DNA of 64,000 nucleotides. It comes from Chamaecyparis obtusa. Taxonomy: Eukaryota > Streptophyta > Pinopsida > Cupressales > Cupressaceae. Made by a program: the position numbers and the translations under genes. Positions 21,434-33,339 of the stretch are shown here, piece by piece. The stretch lies in assembly GCA_027943335.1 (NCBI GenBank), contig BSBK01002081.1, positions 310,001 to 374,000 on the forward strand. The letters run 5' to 3'. Each line of letters begins with the position of its first letter. Positions within the stretch are counted from its first letter, which is position 1. The notes beneath the pieces were generated by a model that saw nothing but the letters and a program-made list of their open reading frames with translations, did no database searches and had not been told where the DNA came from.

Positions 21434-24400
21434 TTACAAAGTCTTCTTGATTATCCTAATCAAATTCTTGTTTGTTGATTCTGCTAAACCATTGCCTTGG
21501 GGGTAATAATTAGAACTTGTATTCAGATAAATGCCATTTCTAACTGCGCACTCTGAGACTTTGAGGCCTATGAATGATAATGCATTATCTAAAATTATGG
21601 AATCAAGAGTGCCAAATCTGTGAATTATATCATCATAAAAACTCAAGACAACACTCTCATTTGATTCTTTTAAGGAGATTTCTTCTGTCCATCTGGTGAA
21701 GTAATCTGTTGCAATGATTATCCATTTATGTCCTACACTAGATGGAGGATTGATCATGCCAATGAAGTCTACACACCATTTCATGAAAGGCTGCTCTTTT
21801 TTTATTGGTTGTACAAGCAAGGCTGCAAGCCTTTCTTTTCCTGCAAACATGGCACACCTAATGCATTTACTCACATACTCATGACTATCCTTGAAGATAG
21901 ATGGCCAATAGTATCCAGCCCTCACAATTTTAAAAGTAGTAGTCCTAGGAGAGAAGTGACCTCCAGAAGGTCCATCATGAAATTCAAATAGGACATCAAC
22001 TATCTTTTCTGAATCTATGCATCTTAAAAGGACATCACTGTGATCTTTTCTGAAAAGGACTTCATTTATCAACACAAAAGGAATAGATTGCAATCTATAA
22101 TACCTCCTCTTTGCTGAATCCAAACCTATAGGACATTGTCCTATCTTCAAGTAATTGATCATATTAGGCAACCAACTTGTTGCCTTGGCTTGTTCTTCTA
22201 TAGAATGCACCACCAGAGGTGCATCTATTTGCTCTGATTTCTTTGAACTCTCATCTAATGCCAAATGCTCACAAAGACCTCTTCCTCTAACTAGCTTGGT
22301 AGTTTGAATGTCTATGTCATATTCCATCACCTTGGTGATCCAACCAGCTCTTTTCTCATTTAGGTCCTTGGAAAGCAAAAATTCTTTGACACTTGTATGA
22401 GTAACTTTCAAGTGTACCTTGCTATGGGTCAATAGATATCTAAACTTTTTAAGGCTCTTTACCACAACAAGTACATGTTTCTCTACAAAAGAGTATCTCT
22501 GTTCATACTCTTTTAAACCTTTGCTAAAGAAAGAAATAGGCTGCTCCAATCCATCTGAATTTTCTAGAGTCAACATTGCAGACACAACATCATGACCTCC
22601 ATAAGCATAAAAGATGAAATCCTTATTGAAATTTGGGTTTAAGAGGGTAGGAGCCTCTGTTAAGGCCTCTTTGATAGCTTGGAAACTAACTCTCCCTTCT
22701 TTGGTCCAACTAAAAGCTGAACTCTTCTTTAACATGGTTGTCAAGGGTTTGAGTAAATATGCAATGTTAGGAAAGAACCTCCTAACAAAATTAATCTTTC
22801 CTATGAAGGATTGGAGACTTTTCTTGTGATGTGTTAGGGGTAGCTCTAGGATAGATACAATCCTCTTAGGATCTACTATGATCCCTTCTTTGGATACTAC
22901 ATATCCCAACAATTTTCCTTCATGAACTGCAAACACACATTTCTTAGGATTAATAGATATCCCAAATTCTCTACACCTTTCAAAGATCTTCCTCAAATTT
23001 TTGATATGGTTTGTTGCATGCTTCAAATACATAGTTATGTCATCTAAGTAGACCAGTACAAACTTGTACATGAGGATTTTAAAGGCCATATCCATTGCCT
23101 TTTGAAATGTAGCACCTGCATTTGACAAATCAAAGGGCATCTTTTGATAAGCCATGGTTCCCCACTTGGTTGTAAATGCAGTCTTATATTGATCCTCTTC
23201 ATTCACTAGGATCTGATTGTATCTTGAATAGCCATCCAATAATGAAAATCTCTCAGATCCAGAGACACATTGTAAGATTTGTTCCATAGAGGGTAATGGA
23301 TGGTGGTCCTTTAACGAGACTCTGTTAAGATCCCTAAAGTCAACACATAACCTCAGCTCCCCATTCTTCTTCCTGATAGGAACAAGGTTGGAAACCTAAC
23401 TAGTATGCTTAATGGGGTAGATGATACTACTTTCTATTAATATGAGTACTTCTTTATGCATAAGTGGCTCAAGCTTGGGATTAACAAGCCTTTGTTTTTC
23501 CCTTACTGGTTTGGTATTTGGTTTTAATTCAATAGTGTGTTGAGCAAGGGTAGGATCAAAACCTTTGAGGTCCTCATATTGCCATGCAAATACATCATTG
23601 AATTCTTTGAATAATTGGGTATAAGCTTGCTTCTCCAATTTAGTGTTTACTTTTCCAAATTGTAAGCTCTTACCTGGTTCCGACTCTAGTTCAACACAAT
23701 GTTCTTGTTGGACTACCATGTCAGCTTTGCTTCTCTTAATTTCATCATCTTTGTTGAAGACAGTCTCTAAGGTGACAAGACCTCTAGGCATCTTATTAGA
23801 CTTAAGTTGTATCACTTGATCACCATAGTTTTGTGATAGCTTATCTTGATTGTACTCTAGAAAAACATCTTCTTCAAACAAGAATTGCAGAATTAGTTCA
23901 TCATTGTCAAACACTTGTCAATTGACATCATTATCAGGAATAGAAGGCTTGACAATCACTTTGATATGTTGTTGATCTACCTCTTTTGAAATGCTATTTG
24001 GAATGTCATGCTGAGATCCAACAACAGCTAATCTATCTGCATTTTGATTTAGCTTCCTAGGGATAGCAACAATATTGAAAGCACAAAAGTCTTCAATTAC
24101 ATCCCAAACTCTATGCTTGTATGCTCTCAAGGTGTCATTCCTAGTTGCACTTATCCCTCTTACTTGGCTGACAACTAACTCACTATCACCATAAACTTTT
24201 AAGGCCTTAAGCCCTCTTTTTCTAGCCCACTCTAGTCCATTGACTAGACTTTCATATTCTATAGTGTTGCTAATGCAGGAGAAATTGAATCTAAAGGTGG
24301 TATAATACCTTTCTCCTATTGGGGACAATAGCATAGCACCACCACTAGAACCATGTTTACTTCTAGCTCCATCAAAAAATAGTTCCCAAACCTGATTGCT

Positions 24401-25321
24401 CTGATCCTCTGAATCATTATCTTCTTTGAGAAGGCTTGGCTCTATGACTCCACTTTCTTGTATCAAATAACTTCCCAAACCAAAATCCTAGATAAGATTT
24501 TCTTGGGTCTCTAAAGTTCTTTCATCTAGAAGAATATCAAGGATACTTTCTATCTTTGTGTTTGCTTCACTAATGGTTTGGAAATCACTGTTATCAAATA
24601 TAGGGCAATTTACATTGATGGTATTGGACACATATGGTTCTATATGGTGTGTTGCCAATGGTTCTAACTTAATGGTGACCTTGGTCCCATACCTTGTATG
24701 AAATAACATGTGAGACTAGTCAGAAGATAGGTAACCTCCTATCTTGGATGTAAACTCCCTTTACAGACATATAGAAAATAATGCAGGGAGATCTATGATA
24801 TATATATCAAGGAGGATGGAAAAATTAGGACTAGAATGTAGGATTAGACTCGTATCCTTAGCCACACCTATGGTATTGACTGAGGATCCAGCAAGTTGTG
24901 TAACCTTCTTTTGGAAGGGCTCATATTTTAGTCCTAATTGGTTAGCTACTTTCTTGGGCATTACAGTGCTAGTAGGTCCACTATCTACCATACAATTATG
25001 CACTAAAGATTTTCCAATAATTAGAGATACATAAAAGGGAGGTGGCTTTGAGTTCCTACCTTGCATAGCATTTCCTTTGGAGTTGCTATTTGGGGCCTCC
25101 TTTTCTTGATCAATGTTAACCAACACTGGCTTTGTAGCTTCTTTTGTAGGTTGAGGAGTTGCTACCTTAGTCATGGCCTTCTTCAAAATTTCAAGTTGTC
25201 CTGGAAGAAAGAAAGAGTCCCACATGGACATGGTTACATTCACCTTCTTCATGTTGTTTACAATGTTAAATGGTGTCACAGTGTGTACTCTTTGTTGTGT
25301 ATTTATTATGATAGGCTCCAC
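21434..25321 (-). pseudogene. Gypsy D pol: protease, RNase H, RT, degenerate RNase H, integrase
   Basis: One frame with a few stops. Protease near 25000-24880 (CMVDSGPTSTVMP, the DSG active site). An archaeal-type RNase H at 24410-23980 with all four acidic positions visible: FFDGAR, EYESL, VYGDSELV and NADRLA. RT from about 23560 to 22700: FNDVFAWQYEDLKGFDP, YRKKNGELRLCVDFRDLN-type block, and catalytic FVLVYLDD. The following native RNase H (about 22650-22350) lacks the first catalytic Asp (FYAYGG). Integrase has the zinc-binding H-H-C-C, then CVDFIG, ILDNALSF and NGLAES, the complete DDE triad, and ends abruptly after RIIKKTL at the deletion. Stops at 23396 and 23915 replace Trp, and one at 24488 replaces Gln. 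RNase H upstream of RT is an unusual order. The encoded enzymes would reverse transcribe and integrate the element. Confidence 0.85.
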
Positions 25322-25390
25322 TTCCTTGATAGTCTGGCTCTCCTTGCTTGTGATGACAGGAGCCTCCTTAGGTGTGATGGGATTAGCTTG

Positions 25391-27060
25391 CTACAGTGGC
25401 TCTACAGATGTAGTGGCTCTAGTATTGGAATATGCTCTCTCCATGTCTTGAGCACTTCTTTTTGCTCTTGTATAGGCAACAAAAGAAACTTCATCATTGA
25501 CTTCATTAAAGTCTAGTTGCTCCCAATTAATGAGAGCAGTCTCATGCTCTTGTGATTCTTGTTGAGGAACTAACCCATTGGATGAAGCCTCTGATTGAGC
25601 TTGTGAGGCATTCTGAACCATTAAAGCTTGGTTCATCCATCCATTTGAACATGTAGCTTGATTATGAGGCTGATTACAAGGAAAACACCATTCATTATCC
25701 ATAGCCATATTATTTTGACTAGGAACCATATCCCTCACTAGATTTGCAGAATTGAGGGGTGCAGGGTTATATGGTTGGAAGGGTCTCTAATTAAAACTTT
25801 GTCTTTGTCCTTGATAACCTCCTTGGTATGGTGACCTATTTTGTTGATAAGGCTGTCCCTAATTTTGATATTGCTGATTAGGACCTTGGACTTGTGACTG
25901 AAATGGTGGTGTGATTCCTTGACCTTGCTTCTTCAAATTTGTGACCTCTTTAGTCAAGGTCTACAACAAGTTTGTCATTTCTTGCTGACTACTTTGTTGG
26001 CTATTCTTTATCTCTTGTAGCTCTTGAGAGAAACTTGTGCTTAGCTCTTGACCACTAGTACTAGCCTGAGGTACTAATATGGTGGGAATAGGGGTAAATG
26101 GGGTTACTTGGTTAGGTACAATGGGTTGAAGGCTAGGAAAAATGGGCATTGGTGGCCTTCTAGCAATCATGCCTACTTGGATTAAACAATTTTCAGCCCT
26201 GATAGCTATGTCAAAAGCTTGGGGTAAAGAAGTACCACCCATAGACTGGATCATGATAGAAATTTTACCATTCAAGCTTTGAAAGTAGTATAGGAAGCAT
26301 GGTCAGCTGATGGTCTCACAGAGACTAGAATTCTATTCCATGTTTTGAGGAACCTACTATTGTAATCTATCATTTGCTCTTGAGGGTCTCTCTTAATAGT
26401 TGTTAACTGCTCAACTAGAGACAAGTTGTCTGATTTATCCTCAAAATTCTTGCTTAATGCATCTCCTAATTCATCCCATCAAATAATTGAACCAATATTT
26501 AGAGTTCTAAACCATTCAAGAGCCTTACCTTTTAGAGAGGCTGCTAATAATTTTGTGGCCACATCCTCTTGAGTTATGTTGTGTATGCTACAAATGGTGG
26601 TCACATCAATTATGCGTTCAAAAGTACTTCTCCACCCTTCACCAGTGAAATCAGGTATACTCTTAAGTGTCACCAAGGGTGCATCATGATGTTGAGCAAA
26701 GGATAATGGACTTCCTTGATTGAAATGTGCAAAGGCAAACTATCTAGCCATTGTAGGAGTTGGAATCTGAAGATTAACAACTATGTGGGTTGTATTTTCT
26801 GCTGGATTTGAATCTTCTTCTAGATCTCTGGTTAGAGATTTGCCCCTCCTTTTGGAATGAAAGGGAAAAGGTCTCCTTTCTAAGGTATCTGGTGGTGTTG
26901 ATTGAACTCTCCTTATAGGGGATGTTCTTTGAGTTGACCTACCTTTATGACTTCTTTTTGAGGGAAACTCTAAAAATTTAGTGAGCTTTGAGCTTCTAGT
27001 CTCAATCTATCTCATAAACCTTAAACAAGGTTGGCCTGGATCTTTGAAATCAGTGGAGTC
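25391..27060 (-). pseudogene. Gypsy D gag
   Basis: The capsid-type retrotransposon gag signature is visible: IPDFTGEGWRSTFERIID, KLLAASLKGKALEWF, then QEQMIDYNSRFLKTW and IRAENCLIQVG. It forms the particle that packages element RNA. The N-terminal part (26479-26676 and upstream) is in a different frame from the C-terminal part (25391-26275), so at least one frameshift has occurred. From 26275 on, gag shares the frame of pol, separated from it only by stop codons, which suggests an original fused gag-pol. The C-terminal part (25391-25738) holds a single Cys-containing motif, ECWCFPCNQPHNQATC-like, perhaps a degenerate zinc knuckle. The start near 27060 is uncertain because upstream stops obscure it. 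Confidence 0.7.
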
Positions 27061-27157
27061 GCTAGATATTCTTGATAGAATGACTTCTAAAAGTTTGTGT
27101 TATGCATTCTTTATATCAGAGATAACATAATCTTCAAACAATAGTTTCTTTTTGGTA

Positions 27158-27175
27158 GTCCCACCGGGCGTGCCA
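27158..27175 (-). promoter_or_regulatory. Primer-binding site of Gypsy D
   Basis: TGGCACGCCCGGTGGGAC on the minus strand begins four bases after the LTR end at 27180. It is where the tRNA that primes minus-strand DNA synthesis would pair. The matching tRNA was not determined. Confidence 0.7.
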
Positions 27176-27179
27176 GAAT

Positions 27180-29800
27180 TGTTATACACTAAGTTTGCAC
27201 CCTTGTTTCAAGCTCTTGTACTCTTGATAACCTAGTATAACATGGGAATCATCTCCAGGTTGTGGGATCTATGCTAACTAAGATGAGACCTCCAGGTTCT
27301 AGGTTGGTTCCTCTTGGATAATCACCTTAATTTTCTTCTAGACATGAAAAAGTAAATCTTTTGAGGGAAAGGGATAGAAGGAATGCTTGGAAAGGGAAAT
27401 GACTTGAAAGAAAACTACCTACTAGGTGATACACCAAAATTAGGGTTTGGATCTCAGTATAAAGGAATGGAATCAATGAAAGGCTTATATCTAGTAGGTC
27501 ACAAATTACTAAATAGGCTTGCATAAGTGTTTCATAGGAGGGCCTGAACATAAGACACAACTCATGACCTGCAAGTAGACATTCACTTCTACAACTCGGT
27601 GTAGGATTGAGACAAGACTATTAAGGGGCTGAAGTATACCCATAAAAACATCTAAATCAGATCAAACATAATAACACACATAATTACAGAAAGTAAGAGG
27701 GATTAGGAACCCTAAGATATCACTGAAAACATCATATGCTTTAATCCAATAAGAGATAGTTCAGACAAGGAAGCATAGGGACATGAAGAATTGCCACAAA
27801 ATACCTCTGCAATGTTTGAATAATCAATGGGAGATTTACAACTATATAAGCGAGAGGGTAGAAATGATACCATAGATGACCCTTAAGAAAAGATGAATTT
27901 CTTTTACAATTGTCCAACTCTGAGCTCAAAAGCTCCAAAAATACAATATATACATACTCAACTGCACACAGAAAGGAGTCAAAAAAAAAAAAACTTAACT
28001 AGGGTTACATATGTTTTACATAAAATAATAGCCAACCCTAACTCAAACAAATCTGATCATAAATGTTATTTCTGTGAATATCTCAACTGATCAGATATTC
28101 ATCTTTGTGTGCCCATTACTATACTACATCAACCTATGATGGCTATGCAGGTCTTCACATCATTTTCCCCAACTACAATCATCCTTGAAACATAAATTTT
28201 AGCTACCCATTTTGTCGCAACTAACCATTGGATCAAAACCTAGAAAAAACCTTACAGAGAAATATTTAAAATTTGAATATTAATGGCTAACAGGTGGTGC
28301 CACACCTTTCTTCTATTGATGACCAACATTTGAATCTCAATGTCCTTTTAAAACATGACCTTTAGATCTTCTTATTTACCTGAGAACTGTTAATCTAAAG
28401 AATTAACCTCAAGTCCACCTTGGGTTACCTTTTCTCATTGGTCGTAGGACCGCTAATTGTTTTAATTGACCCTAGTTAAGTCTGGCAAAAAAAAGACAAA
28501 CCTTTAATTGCTGATTCGTAGAACCTTGCTAACCCTAGGCCCATTTTCCACTTGGCATTCTTTTATTTGCTCCGACTACCTCATCAACAAACACCTCAGA
28601 AGGCTCTGACAATAGACCCACTGAGAACTGGATTCCAATCTAATGGTGGGCACATGATCTCATGGCCCCTGAATATTCTTTCAGATCATGCACCCACCGT
28701 AGATCCCTTTAGAACTGGGACCCCATGACACATTAGACTGATAGATGAGTCCCCATCATCATATTGCAGCCAATCATATGCAAGCACATCAACGCCACAT
28801 AGCACATCAGATCCATGACCTAGAGATTCTCATCAGACGGTTGTCGCATGCTCTCATAGGGTCAGAAGATTCTATGAGATCATATGACCACCATAGATCT
28901 TTTCCTTTTTGACACATCTATAGACCTTCTGACATGGTCCAATTGTAGATCCAAGTTGTCACCCGGCCAACCAATAGAAAACAAGCACATCACCAGAAAA
29001 GGACCCATTTGCTAGACCCCAGAGATAAAGCAAGATCAATGGTTGTCGCATGATCGCAAGGAATATTTTGGGCCCTTGCAATCATGCGACCACCATTGGA
29101 TTGAAAGGAAAGGCAGTCTTCTAGGCCCCTACTGACCTATCTCCACATTGCACCCTCACCAACCAATCAAATGCCACCCCCTCGGATACATGTAGCACAT
29201 TTCCTGACAATGGCTTGATTGACAAATAGCTGAATCACTAACCGCCGACAAATTAGAAATTGCCAAATCAGATGAGGTGGCACCGGTCCCACTAACAAGA
29301 TACTACACTCAAGGAAAAGGAAGATTGATGATCATCACAAGATCTCATGGAATCTTTCAAGGCCATGAGATCATGTGACAACCGTAGATCTAGAATCTTG
29401 ATTTAGCCACTAAATTGAGACCGCCAACCGAAATGATAACCGCTCGTAGGATCACTGAATGTTAAGGGGTTAACCACTAGGAATTGAAGATTTGGTGACT
29501 AAAGGATTTAAAATGCACATGTGAAATAAAGGGACTTAAGTGGCTGATAAAGTAACAAAGAAATATAACAGGCCAAAGGGGTTTTCTAACACAACGACTA
29601 GTTTTATGAATATTTTAATGGACTTTTCACCTAGCCAGGGACCTAGAAATAGTTACAGAGACCAGGGGGGATAGATAAAGCCATGAAATTTTGCAGAGTG
29701 CTTGGAAGGATAAAAATGTAGACCTTGAAATGGGAATTGGCCAAATTTGCATGCATATGAAAAATTAGGGTAACAAAAGCTATCAATCATCATTCCAGGA
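27180..29800 (-). repeat. 5' LTR of Gypsy D
   Basis: The outer end TGTTATACAC aligns with the 3' LTR at 20507 for about 900 bp. Beyond that no second D copy exists in the window. The rest is related, more distantly, to the composite LTR and to the solo LTR at 46712 (shared block near GCAAATTTGGCCAA and AAATTTCATGGC). It carries hairpins at 28645-28698, 28842-28891, 29041-29093 and 29331-29382. The right boundary is estimated. Confidence 0.65.
28645..29382 (-). repeat. Hairpin series in the Gypsy D LTR
   Basis: Four imperfect inverted repeats. One pairs GGTTGTCGCATGATCGCAAGG with CCCTTGCAATCATGCGACC. Compared with the composite LTR, the inner stem GCAAGG/CCTTGC replaces GCATGAGG/CTCATGC, so both arms have changed together. 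Confidence 0.7.
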
Positions 29801-29879
29801 TCCTCTTCCTCTCTCTGGCCAATACCAAATGTGCACAAGCATCCACATGACTGAAAAATATGCCCCTCAAGGGTTGACC

Positions 29880-30740
29880 ATGGTCACCCTTAACTAAAGG
29901 AGTGGTACATTGAATTAGAGTCTATGTCAAAGCACTAATCATGCCTAGTGTGTCTGCCTCTACATGTTCCTTCACAATAGAAGGACTAGTAACATGATCT
30001 TTCAGTGGCTTGCCAATAGGAACCCTAGGTGCATTAGGCTCATGATGTGCCCCCACTTGATCAAATGATGACACCCTCCTCTACCCTGAGAATCTAGATA
30101 GTCAAAATAATTAGTCACCTCCTTGAGAACAAACTCTCAATAGAGTTTCCTCAAGAAATATATAGGAACCTCATGATTGTTACAAGGAGGTGAATCAAGG
30201 ACCATCCACCATCTCTCCAAAAAATTGTTTTTAATATCTTCATTTAAGCACCAATGAATTGGGAACCTCCTTGTTGTAGTTCTAAGAGTATCTATGTCCC
30301 CTGGTTTTTTAAATAGCTTGCAAATGTCATCTTTTGTGATTTTTTTCTTTTTCAAGTCCACATAAGATAATTTATTAGCATAATTTTTTTTTAATTCTTC
30401 TATTTTATCCCGCCATAAATTAACTTGCCCACTAATTGAGCTTACATGGGTCAAGATTGCTTCCAATTATTTTGCAAGTCTTTCCCTTCTGGGATTTGTA
30501 CCACTAGAATCTTTTAACCTACTAGTTAAAGATTCTAATTCTTTTTGCCCTCTTTCAATTTGGTTCATTAAATTTTCTTGTGTTCCAGGAGGAGGTTTCT
30601 CGATTGGTGAAGGCAATTGAGGTTCATTTTCTTCATTTGTTTCTTCATTCGGTTCTTCATGAGGAGATGGAGGGTTTGGTGGAGAGTTTGGTGGAGGGTT
30701 TGGTTGAGGGAGATTATTTCTTCTTGATAATTAAAAAAAC
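29880..30740 (-). pseudogene. Unknown decayed ORF next to the D LTR
   Basis: A Pro-rich start (PQPNPPPNSPPNPPSPHEEP, about 30720) leads into a coiled-coil-like stretch (ENLMNQIERGQKELESLTSR, stop, THVSSISGQVNLWRDKIEEL) and NFLERWWMVLDSPPCNNHE. After a stop near 30137 and at least one frameshift, coding-like sequence continues (EPNAPRVPIGKPLKDHVTS, DTLGMISALT) up to the LTR. I do not recognise it. It has the style of the pol-less element proteins elsewhere in the window. It lies immediately upstream of an LTR in the same orientation, so the LTR at 27180 may also have been the 3' LTR of another element. Confidence 0.45.
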
Positions 30741-31040
30741 TAGATTTTAAAATCTTCATTACACACAAATTTAAACAAAAAAAAATTTTAATAAAAGAAA
30801 TTGCTACAAAACTAAAATTTTAAAGCAAATAAGAGGCATGGGCTATAAAAACACTTAACTCTTCTTCTGGATCCAACTTGACAATGTTGTGGAGCCATTT
30901 GATGGATGGATGAGCAAAAACAATGGGTTCACAAGCCAAAAGAAGAGTGTGTGTGCACTTGGGAAGCCCTTCTTATCTGCAAACATGGGTTTGAGGAAAG
31001 AAAAATGAGCTTTCCAACCCGTAACAAGATTTAAGAAGGA

Positions 31041-31207
31041 TTTTTTCAAAGCGTGTGCGTCCCATAGGGTGCACACACTTTGAAAAACACTAAAAAAGTG
31101 TTTTTCAAAGCGCGTGCACCTATAGGGGGCATGCACTTTGTTTTTTATTGCCCAAGCCTAAGGCTATGGAAACCCAAGCCATACGAGATGTACCCTATAG
31201 GGTACAT
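31041..31207. repeat. Hairpin and perfect palindrome cluster
   Basis: CCCATAGGGTGCACACACTT... (31061-31090) pairs with 31098-31127 around a 7-base loop, about 27 of 30 positions. A direct copy of the right arm's sequence lies at 31041-31069. At 31188-31207 ATGTACCCTATAGGGTACAT is a perfect 20-bp palindrome carrying the same CCTATAGGG core. Confidence 0.7.
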
Positions 31208-31429
31208 GCCCTTTAGTGCATACACTATGTGTGATGGGGGACCAAAAAGAAAAGTGGCATCTTTTTAGTTTGCCATCTTTGTGCATATACCCTCTATATC
31301 TTATTTATTTTCCATTTCAACATGTCTATATGTGCCTTCATATTTTTGTACACTTTTATCCACCATTCACCAAAAGATTATCTTCCACATCCATGTGCTT
31401 TCAGTGACAACTTATTCAACATTGTTCTT

Positions 31430-32434
31430 CATTATGGAGTAATCCCTGAGCTTAGGTATAAACCCATTTCTATGTTGCTTCATGAATTTTCCTATTTGCT
31501 TAGGTGTCAGTTTAGGCATAGTCTGAGCTAGAGTATCTTCTCTTATTTACCTCTTGTTCATGATAGCATACTTCCATTTTGCATCAATTTTACTAAATAG
31601 CTCTTAAAGGATCAGATTCCCTATCTGCAAAGATGCCATCTTGAATGTACATAGCATCTCTATCACTTCTTCAATATTTCCTTTATCATCTTTGCTTAAT
31701 CTTTCAAATTTGATTAACTTAAATCCTTCTAATCATGTTGTTCTTTTAATGTTCTGGCATATTTCATCCACACTAGTTTGATGCCTATGTCTTGCCACCT
31801 TCAATTTTCTATTACCATCTATGTTAGTCATTTTTTCATTGTCATCATCCTTCTATAACACTAGTTTCCTTCTTGGATTCTTCTTTAAATGGCTTGACAC
31901 TACTCTAGTTTGCACTTGTTTCCTTTTTCTTGAGATTTCCCCTTTAGTTTTATTTACTTGTGATCTCCTTTGGGGCTTGAAAACTATGGAATTTGAAGCT
32001 TCCCTAGTTCTCAGTCTTAATGTTGTAGGAGGAGTAGGATTTTGTTTCTGGATCTTCCTTTTGCTAGGCCAGAAAACCATTATTTACTTTCCCTTCTTTT
32101 GTGTTTCTACTTCCTCCTCTTCATTTCCTTCAGACTCAGTAGATTGATCCTCACCCTAACCTTGTGTAATCTCTACAGGTGCATCCTCCACTTCTCCTTC
32201 ACCTAGCATTTTCTCAAGATTTTTGACTATTTTATTTATTTTCCTCTCTAGGGTTGCAGACTTTAACCCCATTGTAATCTTGGAATTAGCTTCTTCATAA
32301 TTTCCAAAAGGTTTTTCTTTGCTATCACCCTCTTTTGCCAATAAAGAAGTTATAGATGTTGATGTCTCATCTATGTTGACCTCATAGGGAAATGGCCTTA
32401 GAGATTCGACAACATAATTTTTAGTGGTGAACAT
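31430..32434 (-). pseudogene. Unknown decayed ORF, Lys-rich and acidic
   Basis: A single minus frame of about 335 codons from ATG 32434, with about six stops. Blocks: VVESLRPFPYEVNIDETSTS, TLERKINKIVKNLEKMLGEG, an acidic EGNEEEEVETQKKGK, a basic stretch with TLRLRTREASNSIVFKP, then TSVDEICQNIKRTT, FERLSKDDKGNIEEVIEM and TPKQIGKFMKQHRNGF. No known domain is apparent. The layout (helical middle, acidic and basic linkers) resembles the ORF2-type proteins of elements A and B without clear alignment. It may be a remnant of another pol-less element. Confidence 0.4.
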
Positions 32435-32706
32435 TCACCTTTTGGTGAATTTTGGGAAATATTTTTGGCGGAATTGGCGAATCATACATAGTATATGGTG
32501 CCCCAAATCACCCAATCTTGACACAGTAATGGTTAAATATTCATTGGAATCGACAATAAGATTTTTGTTTGATGAGGTCAACCAATATATTCTCCTTTTA
32601 ACCAATCTAATGTGGTTCTTTTAATGATATGTTATTCACCAAGGGTATTAATTATGAATTGCATATAAAATCTAAAATAGCCAAATGGTTTATAGTGTTA
32701 TCTTTA

Positions 32707-32874
32707 ACCATGACCTATTTCAACCCCCGTTAATTAATTTTTATATAGACCATGACCTATTTTACCAACCAATAATTAATTATTATATTGACCACGACCT
32801 TTTTCACCAATCATTAATTAATTGTTATATTGACCATGACCTATTTCTCCAACTGTTTGTTAATTCCTACATTT
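32707..32874 (+). repeat. 42-bp minisatellite, 4 copies
   Basis: ACCATGACCTATTT or a close variant recurs at 32707, 32749, 32791 and 32833, exactly 42 bp apart, each followed by AT-rich TTAATTAATT-type sequence. Confidence 0.8.
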
Positions 32875-33339
32875 AGGTCGTCACATTTTCGCGAAAATCC
32901 TGGGAATTAAAAAAATTGGAAATTTGAATCATGGAATAATATAAATTAATATGAGATTTGTTAGTCTTTTAGTTTTCGTGTCCCATTACAAAATTTTGGA
33001 GGGCCAGATTTACAATAGCAATCTTGCAACAGTAAAAAAATGATTCAACATTTCAGGGAATTAGAATTCAGAGTAAGCTGGACCAAGGTAAGGAATTATT
33101 TTTTCACATTTCACAGTATTGCTATTAATTTCCTAGTGACTAGTGAGAGGTCAAGATCTCAGATAAGGGTGACTATCTTGAGTATCCTCAAGTTGATGAA
33201 GGGATTGAGATGTTAGGGGAGGTTGAACTTGAGACTCTAACTTCTCACTGTGCTCAGGGCAGTGAAGGGATTGGAAAGCTAGACAAGGGTAGGAATCTTG
33301 ATTGTTAGGGTAGTGAAGGGAAGGGTAAGAGTCCTTGGT
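32875..33339. other. Non-coding, unassigned
   Basis: No feature recognised. The right part contains repeated AGTGAAGGG phrases, possibly decayed coding sequence of the adjoining hAT-like gene. Confidence 0.35.

Larger units (their letters stand above)
20507..29800 (-). mobile_element. Ty3/Gypsy retrotransposon 'D' (3'-truncated)
   Basis: In transcription order (right to left): 5' LTR (about 29.8 kb to 27180), primer site 27175-27158, gag, protease, RNase H, RT, degenerate RNase H and integrase (to 21434), then a partial 3' LTR (21431-20507). Domain content and the extra RNase H point to the Tat-like, non-chromovirus side of plant Gypsy elements. The 3' end of integrase, the 3' non-coding part and most of the 3' LTR are deleted. 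LTR 3' ends and primer site resemble the composite element at 3671-14047. The right LTR boundary is approximate because the second LTR copy lacks that end. The insertion cuts an exon of the gene at 19345-20504; the left flank is AAAGT, and I found no matching duplication on the right. Confidence 0.75.

Noticed and set aside
24744..25516. Plus-strand ORFs of about 90-150 codons opposite the Gypsy D protease region
   Set aside because: Antisense shadows of the protease and gag frame; composition is that of complementary coding sequence.
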